In this document: positions 45,668-54,946 of the stretch, one piece after another
How positions within the stretch are numbered: the first letter of the stretch is position 1
Layout of the letters: each line of letters begins with the position of its first letter
NCBI RefSeq assembly: GCF_016132445.1
Contig: NZ_CP046056.1
Span: 1,612,001-1,676,000, forward strand
DNA: 64,000 nucleotides
From: Venatoribacter cucullus
Lineage (GTDB): Bacteria > Pseudomonadota > Gammaproteobacteria > Pseudomonadales > Oceanobacteraceae
Reading direction: 5' to 3'
The notes under the pieces: model-generated
Database searches by the model: none
The model's input: only the letters and a program-made list of their open reading frames with translations
Told to the model about the DNA's origin: nothing
Position numbers and translations under genes: made by a program

Positions 45668-46765
45668 ATGACTTCACCTCAGTTTCCGCCCGGCCAACGG
45701 CCGGTGTATCAGCAGCTGTCGGCGCTGGTACAGCAACATTTCAGTACCCACCAGCAGCCCCGCAGCGGCGATGCCCGTCTGTTCCGTAAAGCCCTGGTGA
45801 TTATCAGCCTGTATTGCGCCAGTTATGCCGCCTTGCTGCTGGTGCCCGAACCGCTGAACCTGCTCGGCTGGCTGGCCCATGGCATTGCCACCGCCCTGCT
45901 TGGTTTTAACGTGATGCACGATGGCGCGCACGAATCGTTCAGCCGCACTGGCCGCCTGAACCGGCTGGCCGCCCTCAGTTTCAACCTGATCGGCAGCAAC
46001 CGCTTTTACTGGGCGCAGAAGCACAACCGCAACCACCACACCTTCACCAACGTCGATGATGTGGACGAAGACATAGACGCCCTCGGCCTGTTCCGCATGA
46101 GCCCGCACCAGCCGCGTTACTGGTTTCACCGCTTTCAGCACTGGTACGTGTGGTTGCTGTACCCGCTGACCAGCCTGTTCTGGTTTTTTGTGCTGGATTA
46201 CAAAGCCTGGTTCAGCCGCACCATCGGCAAGCGCCCGTTCAGTAAAAATCCGACCCTGGCCGATCAGGCCGAATTCTGGTTCAGCAAAGTGCTGTACCTG
46301 CTGATTTACCTTATTGTGCCGCTGCAGTTTTTACGTGGCACTGAGGTTCTGACCGGGTTTTTATTAATGCACGCCGCTCTGGGCTTTCTGTTTGCGGTGG
46401 TGTTTCAGCTGGCCCACGTGGTGGACAAAGCCGAATTTCCGCAACCAACAGCCAATGGGGCAATGGCCGATGAATGGGCCGTGCACCAGCTGCGCACCAC
46501 GGTGGATTTTGCCACCAACAGCCGCTTTTTAACCTGGGCGCTGGGCGGGCTGAACTTTCAGGCTGAACACCATTTATTTCCGCGCGTCAGCCATGTGCAT
46601 TACCCGCAGCTGCACCAGCTGCTGCAGCAACCCTTACAACAGCTGGGCTACCCGCTGCGCTCTTACCCTACCCTGTGGGCGGCGCTGGCCGGCCACTACC
46701 GGCACCTGCGCGCGCTGGGCCGTCCTGACGACACAACGCTTGTCAAAGCCGGCCTGGCTGGGTAG
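45668..46765 (+). CDS. Membrane fatty acid desaturase
   Basis: 365 residues with four to six helices and three histidine boxes: HDGAH (about 82-86), HNRNHH (about 119-124) and EHHLFP (about 299-304), which bind the di-iron centre. Linoleoyl-CoA-desaturase-like (acyl-lipid) family. Probably adjusts membrane fluidity. Divergent from fadD. Confidence 0.92.
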   Translation: MTSPQFPPGQRPVYQQLSALVQQHFSTHQQPRSGDARLFRKALVIISLYCASYAALLLVPEPLNLLGWLAHGIATALLGFNVMHDGAHESFSRTGRLNRLAALSFNLIGSNRFYWAQKHNRNHHTFTNVDDVDEDIDALGLFRMSPHQPRYWFHRFQHWYVWLLYPLTSLFWFFVLDYKAWFSRTIGKRPFSKNPTLADQAEFWFSKVLYLLIYLIVPLQFLRGTEVLTGFLLMHAALGFLFAVVFQLAHVVDKAEFPQPTANGAMADEWAVHQLRTTVDFATNSRFLTWALGGLNFQAEHHLFPRVSHVHYPQLHQLLQQPLQQLGYPLRSYPTLWAALAGHYRHLRALGRPDDTTLVKAGLAG

Positions 46766-46795
46766 ATTCGCCGCTTTCCCGCAGCAGGAACGGCC

Positions 46796-47257
46796 ATGAG
46801 TTACCCGCAGTTTATTGCCATCGACGGCAGCTCCTTCGAAGAACACGCCCATCCGGTCGCCATCGCCTGGTCGCTGCCGGATGGCCAGATCAAAACCACC
46901 TTAATTGCTCCGGAAGACGACTGGGACGACTGGGACATCAGTCTGCAGGACCTGCACGGTATCAATCCCGACACCCTGTACCAGCGTGGTGAAACCGGCT
47001 GGTCGGTGATCCGCGAACTGGAACAGGACCTCGAAAACCCCTACCTGTTTGCCGATACGCCAGAACGGGTAACGGTATTACTGGAAAAACTGTACGAGGC
47101 CTGCAACCGCGACCTGAGCATCGAAATCGGTGATTACCGCGAAGAAATAAGCGCTGCCGTGCTGGATGAATCGGCCCAGTACCACCTGCCCTGCGATGAG
47201 CGTGTGCACCGGCTATTGGTTGGCTGGGCGCGCCAGCATGGGCGGCTGAGCGAGTAA
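46796..47257 (+). CDS. Exonuclease-fold-like protein of unknown function
   Basis: 153 residues. The start FIAIDGSSFEEHAHPVAIAW and the SLQDLHGINPDTL segment resemble the first two DEDD exonuclease (DnaQ) motifs, but the first acidic pair (D-x-E) is not intact, and the third motif only partly. May be a degenerate or divergent nuclease. It lies 30 bases after the desaturase, AGGAA ahead of its ATG; likely one transcript. Confidence 0.55.
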   Translation: MSYPQFIAIDGSSFEEHAHPVAIAWSLPDGQIKTTLIAPEDDWDDWDISLQDLHGINPDTLYQRGETGWSVIRELEQDLENPYLFADTPERVTVLLEKLYEACNRDLSIEIGDYREEISAAVLDESAQYHLPCDERVHRLLVGWARQHGRLSE

Positions 47258-47297
47258 CTTACTGTCGTTCCACCTTCTGTTACAGAGTGAACAGACC

Positions 47298-47338
47298 GGC
47301 TATCGGATAGCCAGATTGTGTTGCCAACACAATCTGGC
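47298..47338. terminator. Two adjacent palindromes before metE end
   Basis: GGCTATC/GATAGCC (47298-47312), then a perfect 13-base stem GCCAGATTGTGTT/AACACAATCTGGC (47310-47338) with loop GCC. They share three bases. The second is a strong hairpin between convergent genes, but neither side has a T tract. Confidence 0.5.
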
Positions 47339-47440
47339 CTTAATCCCTCCCTGAACCCCGATGCGGTAACCGGCCCGGCACGACGGGTTAACAAAGCAAC
47401 GTCTGCAACCAGATCAAAATCGGATTAACAGATAACGGTA

Positions 47441-49759
47441 TTACGCCCTTTCCAGCGCGTTGGCATTCGCCTGCCCGGCTCCCTTTTGGGCTGCCTCAAT
47501 CCGTAAATCAGCCGCCGCCTGCACCATGGCCTCCAGTGCCGGAATCACTTCCGCCCAGCGCCGGGTTTTTAAGCCGCAGTCGGGGTTTACCCATAAGTTA
47601 GCCGCCGGTACGACATCCAGCGTGCCGCGCAAAATGCCCAGCATGTCGGCCTGGGCCGGGATATTCGGGCTGTGAATGTCGTACACGCCGGGGCCGATGC
47701 CGTTGTGGTACGGCGTCTGCGCCAGCGTGGTCAGCAGCTTATTGGCCGAACGCGCGGTTTCCAGCGTAATCACGTCGGCATCCATACCTTCGATGGCCGG
47801 CAGAATGTCGTCGAAGTCGGCGTAGCACATGTGGGTGTGAATCTGGGTGCTGTCGTCGACGGCGCTCACGGCATAGCGGAAGCTGTTCACCGCCCAATGC
47901 AGGTAGGCCGGGTGCGCCGCTTTGCGCAGTGGCAAGGCTTCGCGCAGAGCCGGTTCATCCACCTGAATCATGCCGATGCCGGCGGCCTGTAACTCCAGCA
48001 CTTCATCGCGCAGCACCGCCGCCAACTGATAAGCGGTGGCCGACCAGGGCTGGTCGTCGCGCACAAAGGCCCATTTCAGAATAGTCACCGGGCCGGTGAG
48101 CATGCCTTTTACCGGCTTGCTGCTGTGCTGTTGGGCAAAACGGCTCCAGCGCACGGTCATGGCCTGCGGGCGTTCGATATCACCGAAAATCACCGGCGGT
48201 TTAACGCAGCGGGAACCGTAGCTTTGCACCCAGCCATTGCGGGTAACGGCAATGCCATCGAGCTGCTCACCAAAGTATTCCACCATGTCGGTGCGCTCGG
48301 CTTCGCCATGCACCAGGACATCCAGCCCGATCTGCTCCTGAATACGCAGGGATTCGAGCAGCGTCTGTTCCAGTCCCTGCTCATAGGCGGCGGTGTCCAG
48401 TTCACCGGCACGGAAACGGCGGCGCAGCTGGCGTACCTCGTCGGTTTGCGGGAACGAGCCGATGGTGGTGGTCGGAAACAAGGGCAGCTGCCAGCGTTGC
48501 TGCTGCGCCTGCGCCCGCTGGGCAAAAGGCGAGGTACGCTGCCAGCTCTGGGCGGCGGCTTGCGCAGCGCGCTGTTTCACCGGCGCTTTGTGCACCAGCA
48601 GCGAGGTGCGGCGTTCCTGCACCCGCGCCTGCTGTTCCTGCCAGGCGTGGCTGTGCAACACCTGTTCATCATCCAGCGCAGCACGCAGCAGCGCCAGTTC
48701 CTGCAGTTTCTGTTGGGCAAAGGACAACCAGCGGTTTACACCTTTCTGCGGCGCGGCTTCCAGTTCCACATCGTAGGGCACGTGCAGCAATGAACAGGAT
48801 GACGCCAGCCACAGGCGTTCGCCCAGTTGCTGTTGTGCGTTCTGTACCAATTCCTGCGCAGCCTTCAGGTCGGCACGCCAGATATTGCGGCCATCAATCA
48901 CTCCGGCCGACAGCACCTTATAAGGGCCGATGCGATCCAGAATGGGTTGCAGCTGTTGCGGCGCGCTGACCAGATCAACATGCAGGCCCTGCACCGGCAG
49001 GCTCAGCGCCAGATGCAGATTGTCGTCCAGGGCACCGAAGTAAGTGCCGAGCAGCAGGTTCAGGCCGTTATTGCGCAGGCTGTGGTAGGCCGGCTCGAAC
49101 ACCTGCTGCCAGGGGGCGGGTAAATCCAGCACCAGAATGGGTTCGTCGATCTGTAGCCAGTCCACGCCTTCGGCTTGCAGCAGGGCAAACAATTCGCTGT
49201 ACAGCGGTAACAGGCGCGGCAGCAGATTCAGGCGCTCGCAGCCGTCTTTGCTGTTGGCCAGATACAGATAGCTGAGCGGGCCCAGCACCACGGCTTTCAG
49301 CGGTTTCCCCAGCGCTTTGGCTTCACGTACTTCCTGCAATAACAAATCCGGCTGCAGACGGAATTCATCCTGCACCGAGCATTCCGGCACCAGATAGTGG
49401 TAGTTGGTATCGAACCATTTGGTCATTTCGCTGGCGCTGGCACTGCAGCCACAGGGCGTGCGGCCACGGGCAGCCAGAAACAGCTGATCCACCGGGTTAT
49501 GGGCATGACGGGCGCGTTCCGGCAGATGCCCAAGCAGGTAGCTGGTGTTCAGAACGTGGTCGTACAGGGCAAAGTCGCCGACGGTGAGATAATCCACGCC
49601 GGCGTCCAGTTGCCGCTGCCAGTTGGCCGCCCGCAATGCAGAGGCAGTGTTCAGCAGGTCGTTCTGGGTGCTGTTGCCGGCCCAGTAGGATTCCAGCGCC
49701 CACTTGAGTTCGCGCTGTGCGCCAACGCGCGGAAAGCCGAGAACATGAAACTTAGTCAT
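47441..49759 (-). CDS. metE: Cobalamin-independent methionine synthase
   Basis: 772 residues; transfers methyl from methyltetrahydrofolate to homocysteine with zinc. MTKFHVLGFPRVGAQRELKW at the start, catalytic segment TTTIGSFPQTDEVR near 430 and the zinc region HTHMCYADFDDI near 655-666, with DVITLETARS and DIHSPNIP later. Full family length. The 109-base upstream region is AT-rich; I found no clear MetR or B12 element. Confidence 0.96.
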   Translation of the reverse strand: MTKFHVLGFPRVGAQRELKWALESYWAGNSTQNDLLNTASALRAANWQRQLDAGVDYLTVGDFALYDHVLNTSYLLGHLPERARHAHNPVDQLFLAARGRTPCGCSASASEMTKWFDTNYHYLVPECSVQDEFRLQPDLLLQEVREAKALGKPLKAVVLGPLSYLYLANSKDGCERLNLLPRLLPLYSELFALLQAEGVDWLQIDEPILVLDLPAPWQQVFEPAYHSLRNNGLNLLLGTYFGALDDNLHLALSLPVQGLHVDLVSAPQQLQPILDRIGPYKVLSAGVIDGRNIWRADLKAAQELVQNAQQQLGERLWLASSCSLLHVPYDVELEAAPQKGVNRWLSFAQQKLQELALLRAALDDEQVLHSHAWQEQQARVQERRTSLLVHKAPVKQRAAQAAAQSWQRTSPFAQRAQAQQQRWQLPLFPTTTIGSFPQTDEVRQLRRRFRAGELDTAAYEQGLEQTLLESLRIQEQIGLDVLVHGEAERTDMVEYFGEQLDGIAVTRNGWVQSYGSRCVKPPVIFGDIERPQAMTVRWSRFAQQHSSKPVKGMLTGPVTILKWAFVRDDQPWSATAYQLAAVLRDEVLELQAAGIGMIQVDEPALREALPLRKAAHPAYLHWAVNSFRYAVSAVDDSTQIHTHMCYADFDDILPAIEGMDADVITLETARSANKLLTTLAQTPYHNGIGPGVYDIHSPNIPAQADMLGILRGTLDVVPAANLWVNPDCGLKTRRWAEVIPALEAMVQAAADLRIEAAQKGAGQANANALERA

Positions 49760-49868
49760 GGTTTTATTCCTTAATTTGAAAGCGGCTCACATTGTGGCCA
49801 CCTCAGACTATGAAATAAAACGATGATTTTTAATGAAGAATTGAAATTAACTAATACAAATAAGCCAA

Positions 49869-50456
49869 TTACTCAGCCGCGGCGCCGGCTTCGCCATTGG
49901 GCAGGCAGACCGCATCGTCGGCCACTTTGCGCATCACCAGCAGCACCTGCCCCACATCCAGGCCCCATTTGCTCATGCGGGTTTCGTTAATCACCACGCC
50001 ATCGGCCACCTTGTACATCCAGTCGTCCATGTGCAGGTCGATGGTGTCGCCGGGCTGGCCGTAACGCAGGGTGTAGGCCATGTGAATGCTGTTACCGGCG
50101 TGGGTCATGCGGGTTTCTTCCGGCACATCGCTGGCACTGGCGCGATAACCGCCGTCCGGGTGTGGGGTTAAGGTCCAGACGCGGTACTCACGGCCATCGT
50201 CAAAATCGAAAATTTCATCCAGCGTGCCTACGCCCTGCTCATCCCAGCTGGCCAGAATCTGCGCGTTGAACTGGCGGATTTGCTTGCCGCTCCAGTCGCG
50301 CACCACGCCATCGGCGCACACCTTGCCGTTAAAAAACTCGCGCGGATGCAGTTCCGGCGTACGACCGGCGTATTCGTCCACACTGATCGAGCTGCAGCCA
50401 CTTAACACCACTACCGACAGTAACGCCGGCACAGCAACCAAAGGGAAACGAGCCAT
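49869..50456 (-). CDS. DUF3833-family lipoprotein
   Basis: 195 residues with a lipobox (VVVLSGCSS, lipidated Cys near 21) and DUF3833 marks FNGKVCADGVVRDWSGK, DDWMYKVADGVVINETRMSKWG. Function unknown. Alone on the minus strand between metE and a divergent methyltransferase. Confidence 0.85.
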   Translation of the reverse strand: MARFPLVAVPALLSVVVLSGCSSISVDEYAGRTPELHPREFFNGKVCADGVVRDWSGKQIRQFNAQILASWDEQGVGTLDEIFDFDDGREYRVWTLTPHPDGGYRASASDVPEETRMTHAGNSIHMAYTLRYGQPGDTIDLHMDDWMYKVADGVVINETRMSKWGLDVGQVLLVMRKVADDAVCLPNGEAGAAAE

Positions 50457-50578
50457 AACAACCTCCGCAAATTAATTCTTATACACCCATTCATTAACAG
50501 CGCAATGCCCATCCTCTTGCCGGAATGTAAAAAGCCGGTAGACTGCCGGCCATTATTGCTGCAGCCGAGCCCGTGGCC

Positions 50579-51226
50579 ATGCCTCGCCTGGATATTTTTC
50601 CTGAAGATCAGATGCATTATGCCTATGGCATTTATCTGTTTAAGAGCCGCCATCCGCTGGTACGGCGATTAAAAAAAGTGGCACAGCCCAGTGTGCACGG
50701 GCACCGGCCCTGGGCGTCCAGTTTTTTATTAATGGATTGGTTACAGGAAAACCCGCTGCCCACCGGCAGCCGGGTATTGGAACTGGGCTGTGGCTGGGGG
50801 CCGGCTTCAGTCTATTGCGCCAGCCAGCAGCAGGCCAAAGTGACCGGGCTGGATATTGATGACAGCGTGTTTCCCTATCTGGATATGCTGGCGGCGGCCA
50901 ACGACTGCAAGGTAAAACCCCTGCATGCCGCTTTTGCCGATCTGGGCGATAAGCAACTGGCTAAATTCGATACCTTAATCGGGGCCGATATCTGTTTCTG
51001 GGATGGCTTAACCGATGAGTTACTGGCGCTGTTCAAACGCGCCCGTAAAGCCGGGGTAAAGCAGATTTTACTGGCCGACCCTGGCCGCACCACCTTTGTA
51101 AAATTGCGCGACGAATGCGAACGACGCTGGCCGGACAGCGTCAGCCATGATTTCTGGTATGCCCTGCAACCCAAGCGTTTTGAAGGGCAGATTCTGCGGC
51201 TGCAGTTTAATACCGCAGAATCCTGA
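50579..51226 (+). CDS. Class I SAM-dependent methyltransferase
   Basis: 215 residues with AdoMet motif VLELGCGWGPASVY (about 65-78), acidic LDIDD strand end and IGADICFWDG, as in METTL21/ETFB-type protein-lysine methyltransferases. Substrate unknown. ATG 50579 was taken over GTG 50573. Convergent with the permease gene, eight bases apart. Confidence 0.8.
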   Translation: MPRLDIFPEDQMHYAYGIYLFKSRHPLVRRLKKVAQPSVHGHRPWASSFLLMDWLQENPLPTGSRVLELGCGWGPASVYCASQQQAKVTGLDIDDSVFPYLDMLAAANDCKVKPLHAAFADLGDKQLAKFDTLIGADICFWDGLTDELLALFKRARKAGVKQILLADPGRTTFVKLRDECERRWPDSVSHDFWYALQPKRFEGQILRLQFNTAES

Positions 51227-51234
51227 AGTGACGG

Positions 51235-52617
51235 CTAAATAACCGTCAGGTTCATCAGCCAGCCGATAAACAGCACCTGCGGTACTGTTACCAGCGGCAG
51301 GAACAGCGCTATTTTCCAGCTGCGGGTGGTGTCTTTCACCGCCATAATTTCGGTGTAATCGGTGGCGGCACCGGCCATTAAAAAGGTAAAGGCATTGCCC
51401 GGCGCGCCGGCACGGTTAAACAGATCAGCAGCAATGGGCGTGGAACCTTCCGAACACACTTCAATTAGGGTGGCGGCCAGCAAGGTCAGGAACAGACCAG
51501 AAACCGACGCCCCGAACCACACCCCAAAGGCTTCCTCCGGTACAAAAGCCCGGATTAACGCCACCAGCACCACACCGAACACAATCCAGCGCAGCACCAT
51601 TTTTGAGTCTTTCAGGCCTTGCCAGAACATGCTCAGCACAGAGGGGGCCGACCAGTCGTGTTCACCCCAGCTGGCTTTCAGCAATGGCCACACCGGTGCT
51701 TCGCTGAATTCGGTCTGATGTGGGTTGGCCGGCAAGGTGCCACGCGCCACCAGCCTGTCGAATATCCAGCCGCTGATCAGTGCGATCAACAATGACGCAG
51801 CGATAATTAATAAGGTCCAGGGCAAACCGATCAGCCCCACCAGAATCAGCGTTAAGGTGAGCGAGTTCCACGGGCTGGCAATCAGAAAGGCCATCACCTG
51901 ACCAATGCTGGCACCACGCTCGTACAGTTTCATCGCCACCATCAGAATGCCGTGGTTGCATAAATCCAGCAGCAGGCCTGCCAGCGTGGCACGGAACAGA
52001 CCGCGCTTGGTGCCGCCCTGGCCGAGTACCGACATCACCACTTCACGCGGGATACGATTCAGTAAACCGACAAAGAAAGCGGCCAGTAAAATACCCCACC
52101 ACATGGCGTTCACCATTTCGAATGAGGTATGCAGCATGGTGCCCAGCCAGGGCAGGCTTTGGTCGGCATCGTGGCCGATGAATAAAAAGCCCAGATAACC
52201 TAAAAAAACCGCCGGGCCACAAGTCCACAGAATCCAGTCAATACGTTTTTTGCCGCCGGTTGCCGGGGCACAACAGGACGATGCCGCGGCGGCGGGTTCG
52301 CTGCCACAGCAGGATGACGAGGCCGCAGGCTTGGCCTCACTGGCGCAACAGGATGAACTGGCTGCGGGCTTGGCCTCAGTGCCACAACAGGATGACGTGG
52401 CCGCAGGCTTGGCCTCAGTGCCACAACAGGATGACGAGGCCGCAGGCTTGGCCTCACTGGCGCAACATGATGACGTGGCCGCAGGCTTGGTTTCCGTGCC
52501 ACAGCAGGATGAACTCTCTGTTGATTTAACGTCACTGGCGCAGCAGGAACCGGCTTGTTCTTTGGCCGGCTCCGCAACACCGCCGCCACAACAGGATGTT
52601 GATTTGGATTCACTCAC
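51235..52617 (-). CDS. SO_0444-type Cu/Zn efflux permease with Cys-Cys repeat domain
   Basis: 460 residues. The C-terminal ~325 are a ten-helix permease (SO_0444 family; LLDLCNHGILMVAMKLYE, EVCSEGSTPIAADL) for heavy-metal efflux. The N-terminal ~120 residues hold nine Cys-Cys pairs, several in a 13-residue tandem repeat (SSCCGTEAKPAAT), likely a cytoplasmic metal-loading tail. GTG at 52617, six to nine bases after AGGAG, is the probable start; it overlaps merR by eight bases. Confidence 0.85.
   Translation of the reverse strand: MSESKSTSCCGGGVAEPAKEQAGSCCASDVKSTESSSCCGTETKPAATSSCCASEAKPAASSSCCGTEAKPAATSSCCGTEAKPAASSSCCASEAKPAASSSCCGSEPAAAASSCCAPATGGKKRIDWILWTCGPAVFLGYLGFLFIGHDADQSLPWLGTMLHTSFEMVNAMWWGILLAAFFVGLLNRIPREVVMSVLGQGGTKRGLFRATLAGLLLDLCNHGILMVAMKLYERGASIGQVMAFLIASPWNSLTLTLILVGLIGLPWTLLIIAASLLIALISGWIFDRLVARGTLPANPHQTEFSEAPVWPLLKASWGEHDWSAPSVLSMFWQGLKDSKMVLRWIVFGVVLVALIRAFVPEEAFGVWFGASVSGLFLTLLAATLIEVCSEGSTPIAADLFNRAGAPGNAFTFLMAGAATDYTEIMAVKDTTRSWKIALFLPLVTVPQVLFIGWLMNLTVI
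52302..52496. repeat. 39-bp tandem repeat encoding Cys-Cys units
   Basis: Five 39-base units (from 52302, 52341, 52380, 52419 and 52458) differing at a few positions, plus a degenerate partial copy after. Each encodes one SSCC...KPAA unit of the permease. Strong identity indicates recent expansion and likely copy-number variation. Confidence 0.9.
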
Positions 52618-53041
52618 AGCTTTTCTCCTCTGCCGCCACCGGGGCGTCGCAGCTTTCAATTAAATGACAAATATGGTCCCCGCTGGGAAAACAATCGGGC
52701 ATCGCCTGCCAACCAGCCACGGCACTCTCCATGCGTTCGACCAGCGCCTGCATAGCCTGCAATCGGTTGCGCGCCTCCTGCAGGCGCGGTTCAATCAGCT
52801 GCCGCACCGTCGGGCAGGGTGAACTGCCGCGGCCGGCTTCATGCAGAATTTTCTGAATATCGTCGAGGGTAAAGCCCAGATCGCGGGCCTGGCGGATAAA
52901 ACGCAGCCGCTTCTGATCACCGCCCGAGAAAATATGGTATCCATTGTCGGCTTTACCCGGCTGCAATAAGCCAATACGCACGTAATGACGGATGGTGTCG
53001 GCGCTGATCTGCTCCTGTCGCGCCAGTTCCTGCACTTTCAT
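52610..53041 (-). CDS. MerR-family metal-responsive regulator
   Basis: 143 residues: MerR HTH (MKVQELARQEQISADTIRHY), dimer helix and a C-terminal metal loop. Cysteines in GSSPCPTV (near 80) and the DCFPSGDHICHLIESC tail recall ZntR/PbrR/CadR, so zinc, cadmium or lead is more likely than copper. ATG 53041 follows GGAGG; upstream extension to 53095 lacks support. First gene of the merR-permease operon. Confidence 0.88.
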   Translation of the reverse strand: MKVQELARQEQISADTIRHYVRIGLLQPGKADNGYHIFSGGDQKRLRFIRQARDLGFTLDDIQKILHEAGRGSSPCPTVRQLIEPRLQEARNRLQAMQALVERMESAVAGWQAMPDCFPSGDHICHLIESCDAPVAAEEKSCE

Positions 53042-53132
53042 AAGACCTCCACCGCTGAACCAACCTGAACAGTAACAAGGGAGCCTCCGAATCACTCTGC
53101 ACAGCTCTGCGCGGGTTATCCGTAGGCTTTCA

Positions 53133-53163
53133 AGGTTAAACCCGCGAGTAGCTCACAGGTCAA
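53133..53163 (-). promoter_or_regulatory. MerR-type promoter/operator of the merR-permease operon
   Basis: Minus strand: TTGACC (-35, 53158-53163), a 19-base spacer and TAACCT (-10, 53133-53138). A 21-base dyad, ACC...GAG...CTC...GGT (53140-53160), covers the spacer. The over-long spacer with a central dyad is the hallmark of MerR-activated promoters. Confidence 0.7.
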
Positions 53164-53242
53164 GTCTCTGTACAGCAGCTGACTGAACTTTATATGCTGA
53201 CTATTTATCATCACTGCGAAAGACGCTGAGAAGGTCACAAAA

Positions 53243-53268
53243 TAGCCATAACCTTGGCTACTTTTTTT
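53243..53268 (+). terminator. Orphan terminator-like hairpin
   Basis: Stem TAGCCA/TGGCTA, loop TAACCT, then C and T7 on plus; extended by CACAAAA/TTTTGTG flanks. No plus-strand gene lies upstream, so it may end a small RNA or be part of the cyclase gene's leader. The gap from 53042 to 53350 holds no protein gene I can support. Confidence 0.5.
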
Positions 53269-53350
53269 GTGCCAAAATGTAAGTGTCAGATAACAGAAGA
53301 TTTCTTATTGTTCATCTGAGTGGTCATATCCCTACAATTAATGAGGCTTC

Positions 53351-54946
53351 ATGCTCACCATACGCCAGCTTTTTTATTATTTAACCAGTGCCTACATAAT
53401 ACTGCTGCTGGCAGGGTTACTGCTGGGTCGCTGGTTCTGGTTTTATCCGGTCGAGCTGGAAAACTATCTGCACCAACAGCAAAAAGAGCTGTTCAGTTTG
53501 TCGTCAGCCATCGACTTGCGCCAGCAACAGTTACTGGCCATGGCAACCGATTATGGCCACTGGAATGAAACCTGGAATTTTGTCCGCCAGCCGGATCAGC
53601 CCGGCGATTATCTGCAGCATAATTTTACCGCTGCCAGCATGGAAACCCTCAGTCTCGATGCCGTAGTCATTCTTAACCGTGAATATCAGCCGCTACTGGC
53701 TTACCAACTGGATGAACAGCAACAACTGCTGCTGCCGGCAGACAATAATTTTTTTAACTGGACACGCAGTGAATTTGCCCACGAAAGCCTGCTGATTGCG
53801 GAACCGGTTAATGATGTCCTTAACATTGGTGAGCATGCTTATCTGGTGGCGGTAAGCCCGGTGTTGCAAAGCGACCATCAGGGACCACAGGCTGGCTGGC
53901 TGCTGTTTTTTCAACGCGTTGATGAACAATTACTGACCAACATCAGCAATATTATCCGGGTGGGTCTGCGCGAAATACCGCTGAGCACGATGGATGCCAG
54001 CACCATTATGCCGCTGGAGCTGCCGATACATGAAGTGGCGGCCAGCCATCCGCGCTGTGTGTATAACAGTAATCAGCTGCCGGTGCTCTGTCTGGAACTG
54101 CAGCACGATATGACCAATATGCCGGAGTTTATGAACCGCGGTATTTTTATTGCGTTAATGTTTATGATCTTGCTGCCAGCCCTGTTATTTGCCGTTTTAT
54201 TACACCAACTCACCTCACCAATCCGGCAAGCCACCAGCTTATTACAGCGGAATAATTCTGATGGTTTGTTGCGGCCGGTATTATTTTCTTCGCCATTGCG
54301 GGTCAAAGAACTGCGCCAGCTGCGCAATGCCTTTAACGAACTGGTGTACACCGCCCGTCAGCAACAAGCCAAGCTGGAACAACTTTCGAATACCGACCGG
54401 CTGACCAACATTGCCAATCGCCGGGCCTTTGATGAAACGCTGGATAACACCTGGCGCCGCCTGTGCCGGCATTCCCAGCAAGCGGCGCTGGTGTTGTGTG
54501 ATATCGATTATTTCAAAGCCTACAACGACCACTATGGCCATCAGGCCGGTGACGATGTACTGCATAAGGTGGCGCAGGCGCTGAAAGGCTGCGCCCGCCG
54601 TACTGATGAAATCGCAGCCCGTTTTGGCGGTGAAGAATTTGTGCTGATTTTATACGTCGATAACGATGTGGACATGCACAGCATCCGCGAGCGCATTCAG
54701 GAATCCATCCGCAATCTGAAAATTCCGCATGGGTATTCCAATACCGGCCCCATCCTGACGCTCAGCTTCGGCGTGGCCTGGATTCGTGACAGTGGTGCCT
54801 GGCTGGAAAATTACACCGCTGCCGACTGGCTGCATGCCGCCGACAGTGCGTTGTATGCCGCCAAAGGCGCTGGACGAAACTGCAGCTTAGTGCAGATCAT
54901 CAGCGCCGATCAGCCGTTTACAGATCAACCGAAATTGCTGCAATAA
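53351..54946 (+). CDS. CHASE4-GGDEF membrane diguanylate cyclase
   Basis: 531 residues: helix about 10-30, periplasmic CHASE4 domain (about 50-245, containing [12 protein letters not shown]), second helix about 255-280, and a GGDEF domain (about 350-520) with [14 protein letters not shown] and [10 protein letters not shown]. The usual RxxD inhibitory site is RTDE, so product inhibition may be lost. Its last 29 bases overlap the convergent purT. Confidence 0.9.
   Translation: MLTIRQLFYYLTSAYIILLLAGLLLGRWFWFYPVELENYLHQQQKELFSLSSAIDLRQQQLLAMATDYGHWNETWNFVRQPDQPGDYLQHNFTAASMETLSLDAVVILNREYQPLLAYQLDEQQQLLLPADNNFFNWTRSEFAHESLLIAEPVNDVLNIGEHAYLVAVSPVLQSDHQGPQAGWLLFFQRVDEQLLTNISNIIRVGLREIPLSTMDASTIMPLELPIHEVAASHPRCVYNSNQLPVLCLELQHDMTNMPEFMNRGIFIALMFMILLPALLFAVLLHQLTSPIRQATSLLQRNNSDGLLRPVLFSSPLRVKELRQLRNAFNELVYTARQQQAKLEQLSNTDRLTNIANRRAFDETLDNTWRRLCRHSQQAALVLCDIDYFKAYNDHYGHQAGDDVLHKVAQALKGCARRTDEIAARFGGEEFVLILYVDNDVDMHSIRERIQESIRNLKIPHGYSNTGPILTLSFGVAWIRDSGAWLENYTAADWLHAADSALYAAKGAGRNCSLVQIISADQPFTDQPKLLQ

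Noticed and set aside
49760-49868. MetR or cobalamin control element before metE
   Set aside because: No TGAA-N5-TTCA site and too little room for a cobalamin riboswitch.
52302-52496. CRISPR-like array
   Set aside because: Units are contiguous without spacers and code in frame for the permease tail.
52250-52663. Long frames on both strands across the 39-base repeats
   Set aside because: A repeat whose unit is a multiple of three keeps several frames open; only the Cys-Cys frame continues into the permease.
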